Positions 14,404-22,585 of a stretch of DNA of 64,000 nucleotides are shown here, piece by piece. The notes under the pieces are model-generated. The model ran no database searches, was not told the DNA's origin, and worked only from the letters and a program-made list of their open reading frames with translations. A program made the translations under genes and the position numbers. Positions within the stretch are counted from its first letter, which is position 1. Every line of letters begins with the position of its first letter. The DNA is from JBBTTE01 sp038064375 (lineage in GTDB: Bacteria; Patescibacteriota; Saccharimonadia; Saccharimonadales; UBA4665): the NCBI GenBank assembly GCA_038064375.1, contig JBBTTF010000001.1:558001-622000 (forward strand). The letters are read 5' to 3'.

Positions 14404-15129
14404 ATGCCAAGTAAAGAATTTATGCTCGACGACATAGTCGTCACCATTTATAAGCGTAAAACCAGCCGCAATTTGAGGTTGAGCATAACTCCAACCGGCA
14501 AGGTGCGTGTCAGCATACCGATCTGGGCGCCATATAGTGCCGGTCTTAGGTTTGCTAGGTCGCGGCAAGCGTGGATACTCGACCAACACAGCCCTCTGGC
14601 AAAGCTAATCGATGGCCAAGCCATAGGCAAAGCCCATCACCTTAAGTTTATTCCAAAGACAGGCGCGGTAAAGGTGGCTAGCCGAGTCAGCGAAAATTCG
14701 GTAACTATAACGTATCCGAGCCAACTCCAAGCCAGTGACGATGAAGTCCAGAAGGTAGCGCGCAAGGCGTGCTTTAGGGCTCTACGTGCACAGGCCGAGC
14801 AGTTATTGCCGCAACGCCTTGAGACGCTGGCTACGGTCCACGGTTTTGAGTATAAAAGTGTTAGTATCAAGCGGCTCAAAAGTCGCTGGGGTAGCTGTGA
14901 TCATCAGAAAAACATTGTGCTTAATCTGTTTTTGATGCAACTGCCATGGGAGCTGATTGACTACGTGCTGCTGCACGAATTGACTCACACAAACATACTT
15001 CGACATGGTAAAGACTTTTGGCAGGCAATGGACAAAGTTCTCCCCAGCACGGTACAGCTAAAAAAGCGGCTTAGAGACCAGCAGCCAATCTTAAGCGGTT
15101 TCGGTCAAAGCGACAATTCTGTGGCATAA
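14404..15129 (+). CDS. YgjP/DUF45-type zinc metallopeptidase
   Basis: A 241-residue protein of the YgjP-like M48-related family. The N-terminal half is beta-rich (VVTIYKRKTSRNLRLSI). The C-terminal half has SIKRLKSRWGSCDHQKNI near residue 155, a hallmark of this family, followed by the zinc motif HELTHTNILRH near 195 (HExxH plus a third His). The biological substrate of the family is not established. It is followed by a histidine kinase gene 10 bp downstream. Confidence 0.88.
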   Translation: MPSKEFMLDDIVVTIYKRKTSRNLRLSITPTGKVRVSIPIWAPYSAGLRFARSRQAWILDQHSPLAKLIDGQAIGKAHHLKFIPKTGAVKVASRVSENSVTITYPSQLQASDDEVQKVARKACFRALRAQAEQLLPQRLETLATVHGFEYKSVSIKRLKSRWGSCDHQKNIVLNLFLMQLPWELIDYVLLHELTHTNILRHGKDFWQAMDKVLPSTVQLKKRLRDQQPILSGFGQSDNSVA

Positions 15130-15139
15130 TAGACCTAGA

Positions 15140-16255
15140 ATGAAATCCAAGCCCAAAGCAGGCAACACAAACAGCAAAAAAGAGCAGCTCGAGCACCAAA
15201 GGCTGGCCAGCCTGATTAATAGCATGGCTGATGCAGTGATTGCAGTTGACGAGAACGTCAAGATTGTCATGTTTAACGGTGCTGCGCTCAATATTTTGGA
15301 CGTTAATTCTATCAAGACTGGCAGCAGCTTGGGCGAGTTATTTAAGCCCATAAACAAGGTCAACAGGCCTCAAGACATTGTTGCGATGATAAAGGATATT
15401 AAGACGCCGATTACAAGTCGTGATCTGCGTCTGCAGTACTCTGACGGTAGCTACATAAACCTATACCTTAGCGTTGCACCGGTACATCTTGGCTACGGTG
15501 ATACGGGCGAGCGTGGCTTTGTATTATTGATTAGGGATATTACACGAGAGAAATCTTTAGAAAACGAACGTGACGAGTTTATCAGCGTAGTTAGTCATGA
15601 ACTAAGGACGCCAATTGCAATTGCCGAAGGCAATCTAGGCAATGCACAGTATATTGCCGAAAATACCGGCGACATAAACTCTATAAAGCAGGCACTCAAG
15701 GATGCGCACAATCAAGTGCTGTTTTTGTCAGACATGATTAATGATCTATCGACTCTGAGTCGGGCAGAACGAGGCAAATTAGAAGTAGACGTAGTTGCGA
15801 TAAATGTCCACGATCTCATCACTCAACTAGCCAGAAGTTACGAGCCCCAAGCTGAAGCCAAAGGCCTTAAAATTAAGACGGTACTTGACTCTCGTCTTGA
15901 GCTGCTCCACTCCAGCGAGCTATATGTCAGGGAGATTTTGCAAAACTTCATCACAAACGCCATCAAGTACACCAATAAAGGCCACATAACGATACAGGCT
16001 GATGCGGTACACGGTGGTGTTAGGTTTAAGGTTCAGGATACCGGAATCGGCATATGCAAGGGTGACCAAGAGCAGATCTTTGATAAGTTCTTTAGGTCTG
16101 AGGACTTCAGAACACGTAAAGTTAACGGAACTGGTCTTGGCCTTTATGTGACCATGAAGCTGACTAGGTTAATAAATGCTGAGATCGAACTTAATAGCGA
16201 GCTAGACAAGGGCTCGACGTTCACTATCTTTATACCTGACTTGCGCCAAACTTAG
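15140..16255 (+). CDS. Soluble PAS-domain sensor histidine kinase
   Basis: A 371-residue protein without membrane segments. A PAS domain (about residues 20-140: NSMADAVIAVDENVKIVMFNGAA) precedes HisKA with the phospho-acceptor in FISVVSHELRTPIAIAEG (His ~156) and a HATPase_c domain with NFITNAIKYTNKG, DTGIGI and TGLGLYV boxes. It should sense an intracellular signal. No response regulator is adjacent; the stand-alone receiver at 59915 is one possible partner in this window. A CATAAT box lies 9 nt before the ATG. Confidence 0.9.
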   Translation: MKSKPKAGNTNSKKEQLEHQRLASLINSMADAVIAVDENVKIVMFNGAALNILDVNSIKTGSSLGELFKPINKVNRPQDIVAMIKDIKTPITSRDLRLQYSDGSYINLYLSVAPVHLGYGDTGERGFVLLIRDITREKSLENERDEFISVVSHELRTPIAIAEGNLGNAQYIAENTGDINSIKQALKDAHNQVLFLSDMINDLSTLSRAERGKLEVDVVAINVHDLITQLARSYEPQAEAKGLKIKTVLDSRLELLHSSELYVREILQNFITNAIKYTNKGHITIQADAVHGGVRFKVQDTGIGICKGDQEQIFDKFFRSEDFRTRKVNGTGLGLYVTMKLTRLINAEIELNSELDKGSTFTIFIPDLRQT

Positions 16256-16256
16256 C

Positions 16257-17762
16257 TTAAGCTTTTGGCAAGCTTGGCAGAACGCGCATGATCGGGATAC
16301 AAACGTTGCGACCCTTCCAGATAACTTCGGAGAATTCGTATTGCCACATTGAGTAATTGAGCAACCAAATGTCATACAACGCCGCCACCCAGACTAGTCC
16401 TTCAGCCCTGTAGAGTGGCTGTCTAAAAGTGAGTTTCACAATCTTGCTGTAGGCTACTGACTGCAGTGTTAATGCAAAACCGACAATAGCAGCCAAGCCC
16501 CAGACTTGAGTCAAGAGAGCAGATATTAGTATGAAGATTGGCCAGACAAAGATGACAAATTCGGCAAGGCTGAGCAAGACAATGAGTTCTGGTCGACGAT
16601 GTAGCTGCGGATAACGGGTTCTGATAGCTGTCGCTTGCTGATCAGCGGGCTGCTTGTGGCTACTGATTGCCATTGCCGCGCTAGACTGCAAGAAGCTGTA
16701 GCCGTCGTTGTGGCTGGCTGTTTGATGCGCAAAGTAGCTTTCTGGGACAGGTTGTCTTGTGATGGCAGCAAAGCCACCGGCTGCCTCTAATGATCTGGCT
16801 GCAATCAGCCAACAGCTACTCAGGACCGGTGGTCTTTTGAAAAGTCTCCGTGGCAGGGCCAGCTCCCATGTGTAGCGATTTGGTTGGGTCAGCAAGTGGG
16901 CGACGTTAAGCTGTTTGGGTACCGAGTTACTTGGAATTAGGCTAATCATGCTCTTTTGCTTTTGAAGCAGGGTTTCTACAAGAATGTTTAGACTGTCTGG
17001 CGTAAAGCGAATATCAACGCCACAGAAAAGTAGTAGCTCGCCACTAGCCGCTTCGGCAAGCTGGTGATAGCCGTAGTTCTTTGCTAGCCACTTAGTCGGC
17101 GGCTCCTTGCCAGCAATAAACCTAACTCCGTCATGCGCAAAACCTCGTATTATTTCTGGGGTGCGTTTGTTCTGCGAGCAATCGTCTAATACCAAGATCT
17201 CCAGCTTGGGATACTTGCTGGCTATCAATGACTGGAGGCAAGCCTCGAGATCCTCTGTCTCATTACGAGCCGGTATAGCAACCGTAAGGCTTGGGAGATC
17301 TTTGTCGGCGTATTTGCTAGTTATTTTGGGCGCCGTAGTTGTCCTGAGGTGACGCTGGGTAGAAGACAACAAGATGACAGCAGCAACAGCTTGGACTACA
17401 GCCACTATGTAAAAGAACGGTAACAATGTCAGATGATAGTAGCTGCCCAGCAGGGCTACGCCCATGTTCAATCCCTGAAGTGAAATTAACCAGAATACTG
17501 ATCGCCGAGAAGAGTTGTATAAGTATTCTGGTCGGGTCCGGCCTTTGTAGATTCTAAGTAGGTTTATGGCTCGATACATACTTAGAATTGCCAGTATTAC
17601 GATCCAAAGGCGTAAGTCGGTGATTAAAAGTGCAATCATCAGCAAACAGTTCAGGATGATCAATACAGCCGAGAACACTTTGCGGATTGGCCACAAGAAA
17701 GGTAGCCACAGCGAGAGCTCCAGCGCACACAAGGCTACAAATAAACTAAGCAAAAGCTCCAT
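16257..17762 (-). CDS. Membrane-bound GT2-family glycosyltransferase
   Basis: A 501-residue protein with N-terminal membrane helices (about 1-55 and 85-135), a cytoplasmic GT-A domain and two or three C-terminal membrane helices (about 395-470). The catalytic domain shows LTVAIPARNETEDLEACLQSL near residue 155, LEILVLDDCSQNKRTPE near 184 (DD of the donor site) and LLLFCGVDIRFTPD near 240 where a DxD would be. This is the arrangement of polyprenyl- or lipid-dependent and carotenoid-type glycosyltransferases; the substrate is unknown. Its stop is 1 bp from the stop of the convergent kinase gene. Confidence 0.82.
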   Translation of the reverse strand: MELLLSLFVALCALELSLWLPFLWPIRKVFSAVLIILNCLLMIALLITDLRLWIVILAILSMYRAINLLRIYKGRTRPEYLYNSSRRSVFWLISLQGLNMGVALLGSYYHLTLLPFFYIVAVVQAVAAVILLSSTQRHLRTTTAPKITSKYADKDLPSLTVAIPARNETEDLEACLQSLIASKYPKLEILVLDDCSQNKRTPEIIRGFAHDGVRFIAGKEPPTKWLAKNYGYHQLAEAASGELLLFCGVDIRFTPDSLNILVETLLQKQKSMISLIPSNSVPKQLNVAHLLTQPNRYTWELALPRRLFKRPPVLSSCWLIAARSLEAAGGFAAITRQPVPESYFAHQTASHNDGYSFLQSSAAMAISSHKQPADQQATAIRTRYPQLHRRPELIVLLSLAEFVIFVWPIFILISALLTQVWGLAAIVGFALTLQSVAYSKIVKLTFRQPLYRAEGLVWVAALYDIWLLNYSMWQYEFSEVIWKGRNVCIPIMRVLPSLPKA

Positions 17763-17788
17763 ACGCCCTTAACTATAGCAAATTAAAC

Positions 17789-17853
17789 TTGACCTCTGGT
17801 GCCTCTGCTGCTAAACTTGACAACAGTTGCCTACAGATTTATGTAGGCTTTTT
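17789..17853 (+). promoter_or_regulatory. secE promoter followed at once by a terminator-like hairpin
   Basis: TTGACC (17789-17794) and TAAACT (17812-17817) with a 17-bp spacer make a good promoter. Within the first bases of the expected transcript lies a perfect 7-bp stem GCCTACA (17829-17835)/TGTAGGC (17842-17848) with loop GATTTA and a T run to 17853. A second TTGACA at 17817-17822 is also present. secE starts at 17885. Whether the hairpin stops, protects or merely separates transcripts is unclear. Confidence 0.5.
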
Positions 17854-17884
17854 AATTGGCAAATGATTTTGCTAGGAGTAAGTA

Positions 17885-18304
17885 GTGGCCGACAGTAAGC
17901 CAGCTAAGAAGCGTTTGGTTAAGAACCCAGAAACATTTCGTGAGCGTGCCATTAAAGCTGCCGAGACTTCGGACAAGCCTAAGCGTGCCGCACGTCTTCG
18001 TAAGGCTGGATCAAAAGCTACTCAACCAGTAGTCAAGCCTGCTCGCAAGGTTGCCTCAAGCAAGGTGTTTAAGCTTAAGCCATTTAGGATAATTAGGAAG
18101 GTTCTGAGCTTTATCGGCATAGTTATCTTCCCGTCCTACTTCCGCAACAGCTGGAAGGAGCTCAAGCTAGTAACATGGCCAAACTGGCAAGAAAGCCGCA
18201 AATTAACCTTTGCAGTTATCGTTTTTGCAATCATTTTTGGCGCAGCTATCGCAGCTGTCGACTGGGGTTTGGACAAGATATTTAAAGGCATTTTATTAAA
18301 GTAA
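17885..18304 (+). CDS. secE: Preprotein translocase subunit SecE with long basic N terminus
   Basis: A 139-residue protein starting at GTG 17885, with AGGAG 6 nt upstream. The C-terminal ~65 residues are SecE: SYFRNSWKELKLVTWPNWQE (amphipathic helix with the WP motif), then one membrane helix LTFAVIVFAIIFGAAIAAVDW. Ahead of it lies a ~75-residue basic, Lys/Arg/Ala-rich extension that single-helix SecE proteins normally lack. SecE clamps SecY in the translocon. nusG follows 18 bp later, the canonical secE-nusG order. Confidence 0.93.
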   Translation: MADSKPAKKRLVKNPETFRERAIKAAETSDKPKRAARLRKAGSKATQPVVKPARKVASSKVFKLKPFRIIRKVLSFIGIVIFPSYFRNSWKELKLVTWPNWQESRKLTFAVIVFAIIFGAAIAAVDWGLDKIFKGILLK

Positions 18305-18322
18305 AGATACGAGAGAATTATT

Positions 18323-18871
18323 ATGAGCAGTATTAAGCGTTACGACACAACTAAGCAATGGTACGCTATTCACACCTACAGCGGTTACGAAGAAAAGGTT
18401 GCCGAGAGCATCCGCCAGCGCGCCGACAGTCTAGATATGAAGGACAAGATCTTTGAAGTTCTAGTCCCTAAGGAGAAGATGATCGAGATCAAGAACGGTA
18501 AGCGCCGCGTCGTTGAGAAGCGTATTTTTCAAGGCTACGTTCTGGTCCACATGAAGCTATCTGAGGATGCATGGTACATCGTACGAAACACTCCATCTGT
18601 CACTGGCTTTGTAGGTAGCGGCACAGATCCAACACCTATTGAGCAGGACGAAATCGAGAAGATTCAGAAGCGAATGGGCCTCGAACAGCCTAAGCACAAG
18701 ATCGACTTTGCTATTGGCGAAGTTGTTAACATCATCGACGGTCCGTTCAAGGGCTTTGACGGTAGTATCAACGAGATTGACCCTGCTAAGGGCAAGCTAA
18801 AGGTCCTCGTCAACATGTTCGGCCGTGAAACACCTGTTGAACTTGATGGTCTTCAGGTTAAGCGAGTATAG
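18323..18871 (+). CDS. nusG: Transcription termination/antitermination protein NusG
   Basis: A 182-residue protein with an NGN domain (KQWYAIHTYSGYEEKVAESI; IFQGYVLVHMKLSEDAWYIVRNTPSVTGFVG) that binds the RNA polymerase clamp, and a C-terminal KOW domain (FAIGEVVNIIDGPFKGFDGSINEID; VLVNMFGRETPVELD). It links polymerase to Rho or ribosomal S10. It lies in the conserved secE-nusG-rplK-rplA neighbourhood, here with a hypothetical gene inserted before rplK. Confidence 0.97.
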   Translation: MSSIKRYDTTKQWYAIHTYSGYEEKVAESIRQRADSLDMKDKIFEVLVPKEKMIEIKNGKRRVVEKRIFQGYVLVHMKLSEDAWYIVRNTPSVTGFVGSGTDPTPIEQDEIEKIQKRMGLEQPKHKIDFAIGEVVNIIDGPFKGFDGSINEIDPAKGKLKVLVNMFGRETPVELDGLQVKRV

Positions 18872-18872
18872 C

Positions 18873-19265
18873 GTGCTTAAGCCCGATCAACTTGCTAACC
18901 AAACAGCTGCTCAACGGGATCAATTTCATGCGTTGGAATTTGCTATGCACGGGACACCAATTCCAAACTTAGCAGCGCTTGACCTAATACAGCATCCTGA
19001 ATTACTTGAAGAAGAAATAAGCTTAGCCAGTCAGGCCATCGAGGCGGCGGAGAATCCAGAGCTAGGCAGGTCTGTTCCGGAAATTGTTGACGGTGCTAAT
19101 GAGCGCCTTACCAAACTAGTAAGTTTGTTTGAGGCAAGTAGAGCAAGAGGCTATGGTGAGACAGATTTCGCTGGCCACACTGTCACACAGACTAATGCCG
19201 GCGATCATGCAGTACACATAAGACACGCTGGATCGGGTAGGCGAAGAACTAGAGCCAGCCGATAG
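18873..19265 (+). CDS. Hypothetical protein between nusG and rplK
   Basis: A 130-residue protein. I place the start at GTG 18873, 1 nt after the nusG stop, since earlier starts would lie inside nusG. It is acidic and probably helical (LNLAALDLIQHPELLEEEISL-like stretches), with a polar C-terminal part rich in Gly, His and Arg. No membrane segment, signal peptide or known motif is visible. The position within a ribosomal/transcription operon suggests co-expression, not a function. Confidence 0.6.
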   Translation: MLKPDQLANQTAAQRDQFHALEFAMHGTPIPNLAALDLIQHPELLEEEISLASQAIEAAENPELGRSVPEIVDGANERLTKLVSLFEASRARGYGETDFAGHTVTQTNAGDHAVHIRHAGSGRRRTRASR

Positions 19266-19267
19266 AC

Positions 19268-19379
19268 TAGACAACAGAGGTGAACTGTAGTACAATAGTT
19301 GGGTTACGCACTTCTGTCTTAAACAATTAATAAGAAAGGGAAGGAGAGGCTTGAGCATTGACTCGCCTCGAACCAATCT
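19268..19379 (+). promoter_or_regulatory. rplK promoter and structured 5' leader
   Basis: TAGACA (19268-19273), 17-bp spacer and TACAAT (19291-19296) form a promoter. The only good Shine-Dalgarno, AAGGAG at 19341-19346, lies 33 nt from the rplK ATG, too far for direct use. A hairpin between them, GAGGC (19346-19350)/GCCTC (19365-19369) extended by GAG/CTC, would bring it to about 10 nt if folded. The folded state could therefore permit initiation, or a ligand such as L1/L11 could act here (inference). Confidence 0.5.
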
Positions 19380-19805
19380 ATGGCTAAAGTAGTAAAAGCA
19401 AATCTAAAAATGAAGATCAAAGGTGGCCAAGCCAGCGCGGCTCCACCGGTTGGTAGTACCCTCGGTCAGTATGGTGTTAACATGATGGATTTCATCCAGC
19501 CATTTAACGACGCGACCAAGGACATGCAAGGCCAAATGGTCACTGCCCACATCACTATTTTTGATGACCGCAGCATGGAGTTCCGTGTTGTAGGTGCGCC
19601 AACGGATGACCTTATTCGTGCCAAGCTTGGCATTCAAAAGGGTTCAGGCAAGCCTAACAGCGAGAAGCTGCCACAAAAGCTAAGCCAAAAGGATCTGCAA
19701 GAGATCGCCGAAGCAAAAGCTGGCGACATGAACGCTGAAGACGTCGAGTCTATCAAGAAGATGGTAGCCGGCACCGCTCGCAGTATGGGTGTAGAAGTAG
19801 AATAA
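19380..19805 (+). CDS. rplK: 50S ribosomal protein L11
   Basis: A 141-residue, full-length L11. The N-terminal domain shows LKMKIKGGQASAAPPVGSTL and GQYGVNMMDFIQPFNDATK (with the Pro pair that contacts thiostrepton-type inhibitors), and the C-terminal rRNA-binding domain KAGDMNAEDVESIKKMVAGT and ARSMGVEVE. L11 forms the GTPase-associated centre of the 50S subunit. The stop overlaps the next small gene by one base (TAATG). Confidence 0.97.
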   Translation: MAKVVKANLKMKIKGGQASAAPPVGSTLGQYGVNMMDFIQPFNDATKDMQGQMVTAHITIFDDRSMEFRVVGAPTDDLIRAKLGIQKGSGKPNSEKLPQKLSQKDLQEIAEAKAGDMNAEDVESIKKMVAGTARSMGVEVE

Positions 19806-20026
19806 TGGGACGCGGCAACAGCCCTGATGGTCAGACCCCCCGAGTCACTGCAAGGCAGGATACCCATTTTAACGAGACACATGCGGGACCAGTCGACAAG
19901 CTTGAGTCGCTGAATCACCCGTCATTTAACGATATAGCTCAATTCATAGGAAAAGGTGTAGCCAAAACGATGGCAACTATAGTGAACCCTAAGAATCGTG
20001 AACACCGTAAAGGTCAGACAGATTAA
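19805..20026 (+). CDS. Small hypothetical protein between rplK and rplA
   Basis: A 73-residue polar protein beginning MGRGNSPDGQTPRVTA. The ATG overlaps the rplK stop by one base, which argues for real translation. It is hydrophilic with many Asn, His, Thr and Lys and has no Cys. There is a short amphipathic stretch FNDIAQFIGKGVAKTMATIV. No family is recognised. Most bacteria have no gene at this place; it separates rplK from the L1 leader and rplA. Confidence 0.5.
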   Translation: MGRGNSPDGQTPRVTARQDTHFNETHAGPVDKLESLNHPSFNDIAQFIGKGVAKTMATIVNPKNREHRKGQTD

Positions 20027-20036
20027 TAATTAATTT

Positions 20037-20066
20037 GTGGGAGGCCGATAAGGCCGTTCGTACCAC
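20037..20066 (+). promoter_or_regulatory. Probable L1-binding leader before rplA
   Basis: A 30-nt hairpin, GTGG (20037-20040)/CCAC (20063-20066), encloses an asymmetric loop and an upper stem GGCC/GGCC (20043-20046, 20052-20055) with loop GATAA. The shape and the GTGGGAGG...ACCAC sequence resemble the L1 protein binding site on its own mRNA, a mimic of 23S rRNA. The ribosome site AAAGGAAC follows at once, so bound L1 would block rplA translation (established for L1 in other bacteria; inferred here). Confidence 0.65.
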
Positions 20067-20081
20067 GAAAGGAACAACACG

Positions 20082-21080
20082 ATGGCAAAGAGTAAGAAAG
20101 AATTATTAGAAGAGGCAGCTGCGGCTGGCCTAGAGCTAACCGCTAAGAACACGATTGCAGAAATTCAAGCAGCACTTGATGGTCAAGCCGAGCCTTCAGA
20201 AGAGACTGCTCCAGCAGAAGTTGAAGCCGCTGAAGAAGCAGCAGCTGACGACAAGCCACTGGCTAAGTCAGGCAAGCGTAGCGCCAAGGCTCTAGATGAA
20301 GCCGAAGCTAAGCAAGCCAAAGAAGAGCGCAAAGCTAGCGGTGAAACCGAAGAGGCTAAGCCAAAAGCCCCCGTTATACCGACACGCTCACGTCTTGAGC
20401 GACGCGGTAAGCACTTCCGCAAGAGTGCCGAGCTACTAGAAGCCGGCAAGACTTACGAGCTTGAGAAAGCTATTGAGCTAGCCCAAAAGACAAGCCACGT
20501 TAAGTTTGACGCAACTGTTGAGATGCACATTAACCTCGGTGTTGACCCTCGTCATGCTGATCAGAACATTCGCGACAACCTAGTACTACCTGCTGGTACT
20601 GGCAAGACGGTCAAAATCGCTGTCTTAACGGACGACGTAGCAACTGCTAAGAAAGCTGGTGCCGATATCGCAGGTGCTGACGAACTATTCGCATTGCTTG
20701 ATAAGGGCAGCATGGACTTTGACGTTCTGATCTCTACTCCAACACTTATGCCCAAGCTAGGTAAGTATGCCCGCGCACTAGGTCCTCGTGGCCTTATGCC
20801 TAACCCTAAGAGCGGTACGGTTACGACTGACATCGATAAAGCTGTTTCCGAAGCCAAAGCTGGTAAGGTTGAGTATCGTGTTGACAGCACCGGTATCGTT
20901 CATCTTGGCGTTGGTAAAGTAAGCTTTACTGCCCCACAACTTCTAAAGAACATTCAGGCTGTCTTGGCTAGTATTAAGGCCAATAAGCCCCAGAGCGTTA
21001 AAGGCGTCTACATCAAGGCTATTCACCTTACGACTAGCATGGGCCCTTCTGTAACCGTCGATTTAGTAAGTATTGGCTAG
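20082..21080 (+). CDS. rplA: 50S ribosomal protein L1 with SAP/HeH-like N-terminal extension
   Basis: A 332-residue protein, about 100 longer than standard L1. The L1 core starts near residue 100 (RRGKHFRKSAELLEAGKTYELEKAIELA) and includes GPRGLMPNPKSGTVTTDI and the end block TSMGPSVTVDL. The extra N terminus begins SKKELLEEAAAAGLELTAKN and continues with AEIQAALD, a pattern like the SAP/HeH helix-extended-loop-helix motif. A long Glu/Ala/Lys-rich linker follows. Such motifs bind nucleic acid in other proteins, so the extension may contact rRNA or DNA (inference). L1 forms the mobile stalk at the E site. Confidence 0.93.
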   Translation: MAKSKKELLEEAAAAGLELTAKNTIAEIQAALDGQAEPSEETAPAEVEAAEEAAADDKPLAKSGKRSAKALDEAEAKQAKEERKASGETEEAKPKAPVIPTRSRLERRGKHFRKSAELLEAGKTYELEKAIELAQKTSHVKFDATVEMHINLGVDPRHADQNIRDNLVLPAGTGKTVKIAVLTDDVATAKKAGADIAGADELFALLDKGSMDFDVLISTPTLMPKLGKYARALGPRGLMPNPKSGTVTTDIDKAVSEAKAGKVEYRVDSTGIVHLGVGKVSFTAPQLLKNIQAVLASIKANKPQSVKGVYIKAIHLTTSMGPSVTVDLVSIG

Positions 21081-21113
21081 ACTGCAAGCAAAAGCTCGTT
21101 CATAATGTGAGTA

Positions 21114-21767
21114 ATGGGTTCTCCAAAACAAATAGGTGACGGTTTGGTGGTGGTGTTCGATGGTATCGACGGAGTCGGCAAATCGACCCAGCTTGACCTT
21201 GCTAAAAAGGCCTTAGAAGATCAGGGCTGGTCAGTTTATGCCAGTCGTAATCTAGGCGGAACACCCATTGGCGAAGAGTTACGCGAGGTCATGCTATCGA
21301 CAATTGATCGCCCGAGCATGACCAATCTCTATATCTCTGTTGCCATACAAGAGGCTTTGTTGGATGTGATTGAAGAGCAACGCGCTCAGGGGCAGATTGT
21401 TTTATTAGATAGAGGGCCGTTTAGCTTGGCGGCGTACGAGATTTACGGTAGTCACCTAGACGAATCCACAGGCTGGCAATATGTTGACGCCGGCATGAAA
21501 CGCCTTCAGCCCGAGCTTACAATTATCTACAAAACCAACACCGAAGAGGCCTTGCGTCGCCTAAAGACCAAGGCAGGTCAATCTGATTACTTTGAGAGAA
21601 TGCCTTTGGACTACTTTGAGCGAGTCTCAGACGGCTACGAGATCGCTGCTAAACGGTACGAGGACACGACCACAGCTATCAACGCTGGTCAATCTATAGA
21701 TGAGATCCACGGCCAAACAATGGCCGCTATTGAGCAAGTCCTCGCCACCAAGCAACGTTCGAACTAA
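21114..21767 (+). CDS. tmk: Thymidylate kinase (stand-alone)
   Basis: A 217-residue dTMP kinase-type protein. Walker A is DGIDGVGKSTQ (residues 17-27), the Asp-Arg motif is LLDRGPFSLAAYE near 98, and an Arg-containing lid follows LRRLKTKAG near 145. It phosphorylates dTMP to dTDP. A CATAAT box ends 7 nt before the ATG, suggesting a leaderless mRNA separate from rplA. The region also carries a second kinase domain fused to ThyX (22578-24923), so this copy may be specialised for another (deoxy)nucleotide. A deoxyguanosine/deoxycytidine kinase-type role is a weak alternative. Confidence 0.8.
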   Translation: MGSPKQIGDGLVVVFDGIDGVGKSTQLDLAKKALEDQGWSVYASRNLGGTPIGEELREVMLSTIDRPSMTNLYISVAIQEALLDVIEEQRAQGQIVLLDRGPFSLAAYEIYGSHLDESTGWQYVDAGMKRLQPELTIIYKTNTEEALRRLKTKAGQSDYFERMPLDYFERVSDGYEIAAKRYEDTTTAINAGQSIDEIHGQTMAAIEQVLATKQRSN

Positions 21768-21871
21768 GCATAACCACTTATAAACACTATTTGCGTAAAA
21801 ATCACATTAACTTTATGCTTGCTAAAATACCAGAGGTTCCTCTAAAATAAAGTGAACTAAGAGAGGTGTTC

Positions 21872-22585
21872 ATGGCGGTCTATAGCAATATTCAAATTCG
21901 ACAAGCGATCGACGATGGACATATACTCTGCCACCCCTTCAATCCTAAGCACGTTAGTCATGCCAGCATGGACGTTACGTTGGGTTATCACTACTACCGC
22001 ATCGAGCGGATGAATGACCGCACAATCTACAATCCTTTCGACGCAGAAGACGTCGAACGTTACTTTGACGGACCCTACAAAGCCATGCCTCACGGTGAAT
22101 GGTGCAAGCTCAACGGCTTTAAGCCCGTCAACAATATCCCTCTTGATCATCCAGTAATCAGTCTTAAGCCTCGCGAGCGAATCCTTGCTCATACTCATGA
22201 GTTCTTCGGCATTAAACCGCCTGGGGCGTATGAGGTTAAGTCACGCTCTAGTTGGGGTCGTAACGGTGTGGCTGTCTGCTTTGACGCAGGCTGGGTTGAC
22301 CCAGGCTATATCAACCGACTGACTCTAGAGATTTATAACCTTAATGACCGCGAGACGGTTCTTTTGCCGGTTGGTGAGCGCATCGCGCAGGCTATCTTCT
22401 TAGAAACTGGCGAAGTCGAAGGCACTTATGGCAAGGGTCGTGACGATGGCTTTAGCGGTAAGTACCAGCAAGGCAGCGACCTCGATACAATTATTCAGAC
22501 GTGGTCACCTGACATGATGCTGCCAAGAGCCTACAAGGACAAGCGTGCTATGCCTCAAAAAATTGAAGGTCTCCAGTATGAATAG
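21872..22585 (+). CDS. dcd: dCTP deaminase/dUTPase-family protein
   Basis: A 237-residue protein of the Dcd/Dut trimeric fold. I choose ATG 21872 (a GTG six bases earlier is possible) because GAGAGG lies 5-6 nt upstream. Core motifs: VKSRSSWGRNGVAVCFDAGW (Ser-Arg-Ser and the nucleotide site) and DPGYINRLTLEIYN, with the Glu that activates water in Dcd. It produces dUTP from dCTP, or dUMP if bifunctional. The enzyme supplies dUMP precursor for the ThyX domain encoded by the next gene, which overlaps it by 8 bp. A TTGCGT/TATGCT promoter with 17-bp spacing precedes it (approximately 21792-21820). Confidence 0.85.
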   Translation: MAVYSNIQIRQAIDDGHILCHPFNPKHVSHASMDVTLGYHYYRIERMNDRTIYNPFDAEDVERYFDGPYKAMPHGEWCKLNGFKPVNNIPLDHPVISLKPRERILAHTHEFFGIKPPGAYEVKSRSSWGRNGVAVCFDAGWVDPGYINRLTLEIYNLNDRETVLLPVGERIAQAIFLETGEVEGTYGKGRDDGFSGKYQQGSDLDTIIQTWSPDMMLPRAYKDKRAMPQKIEGLQYE

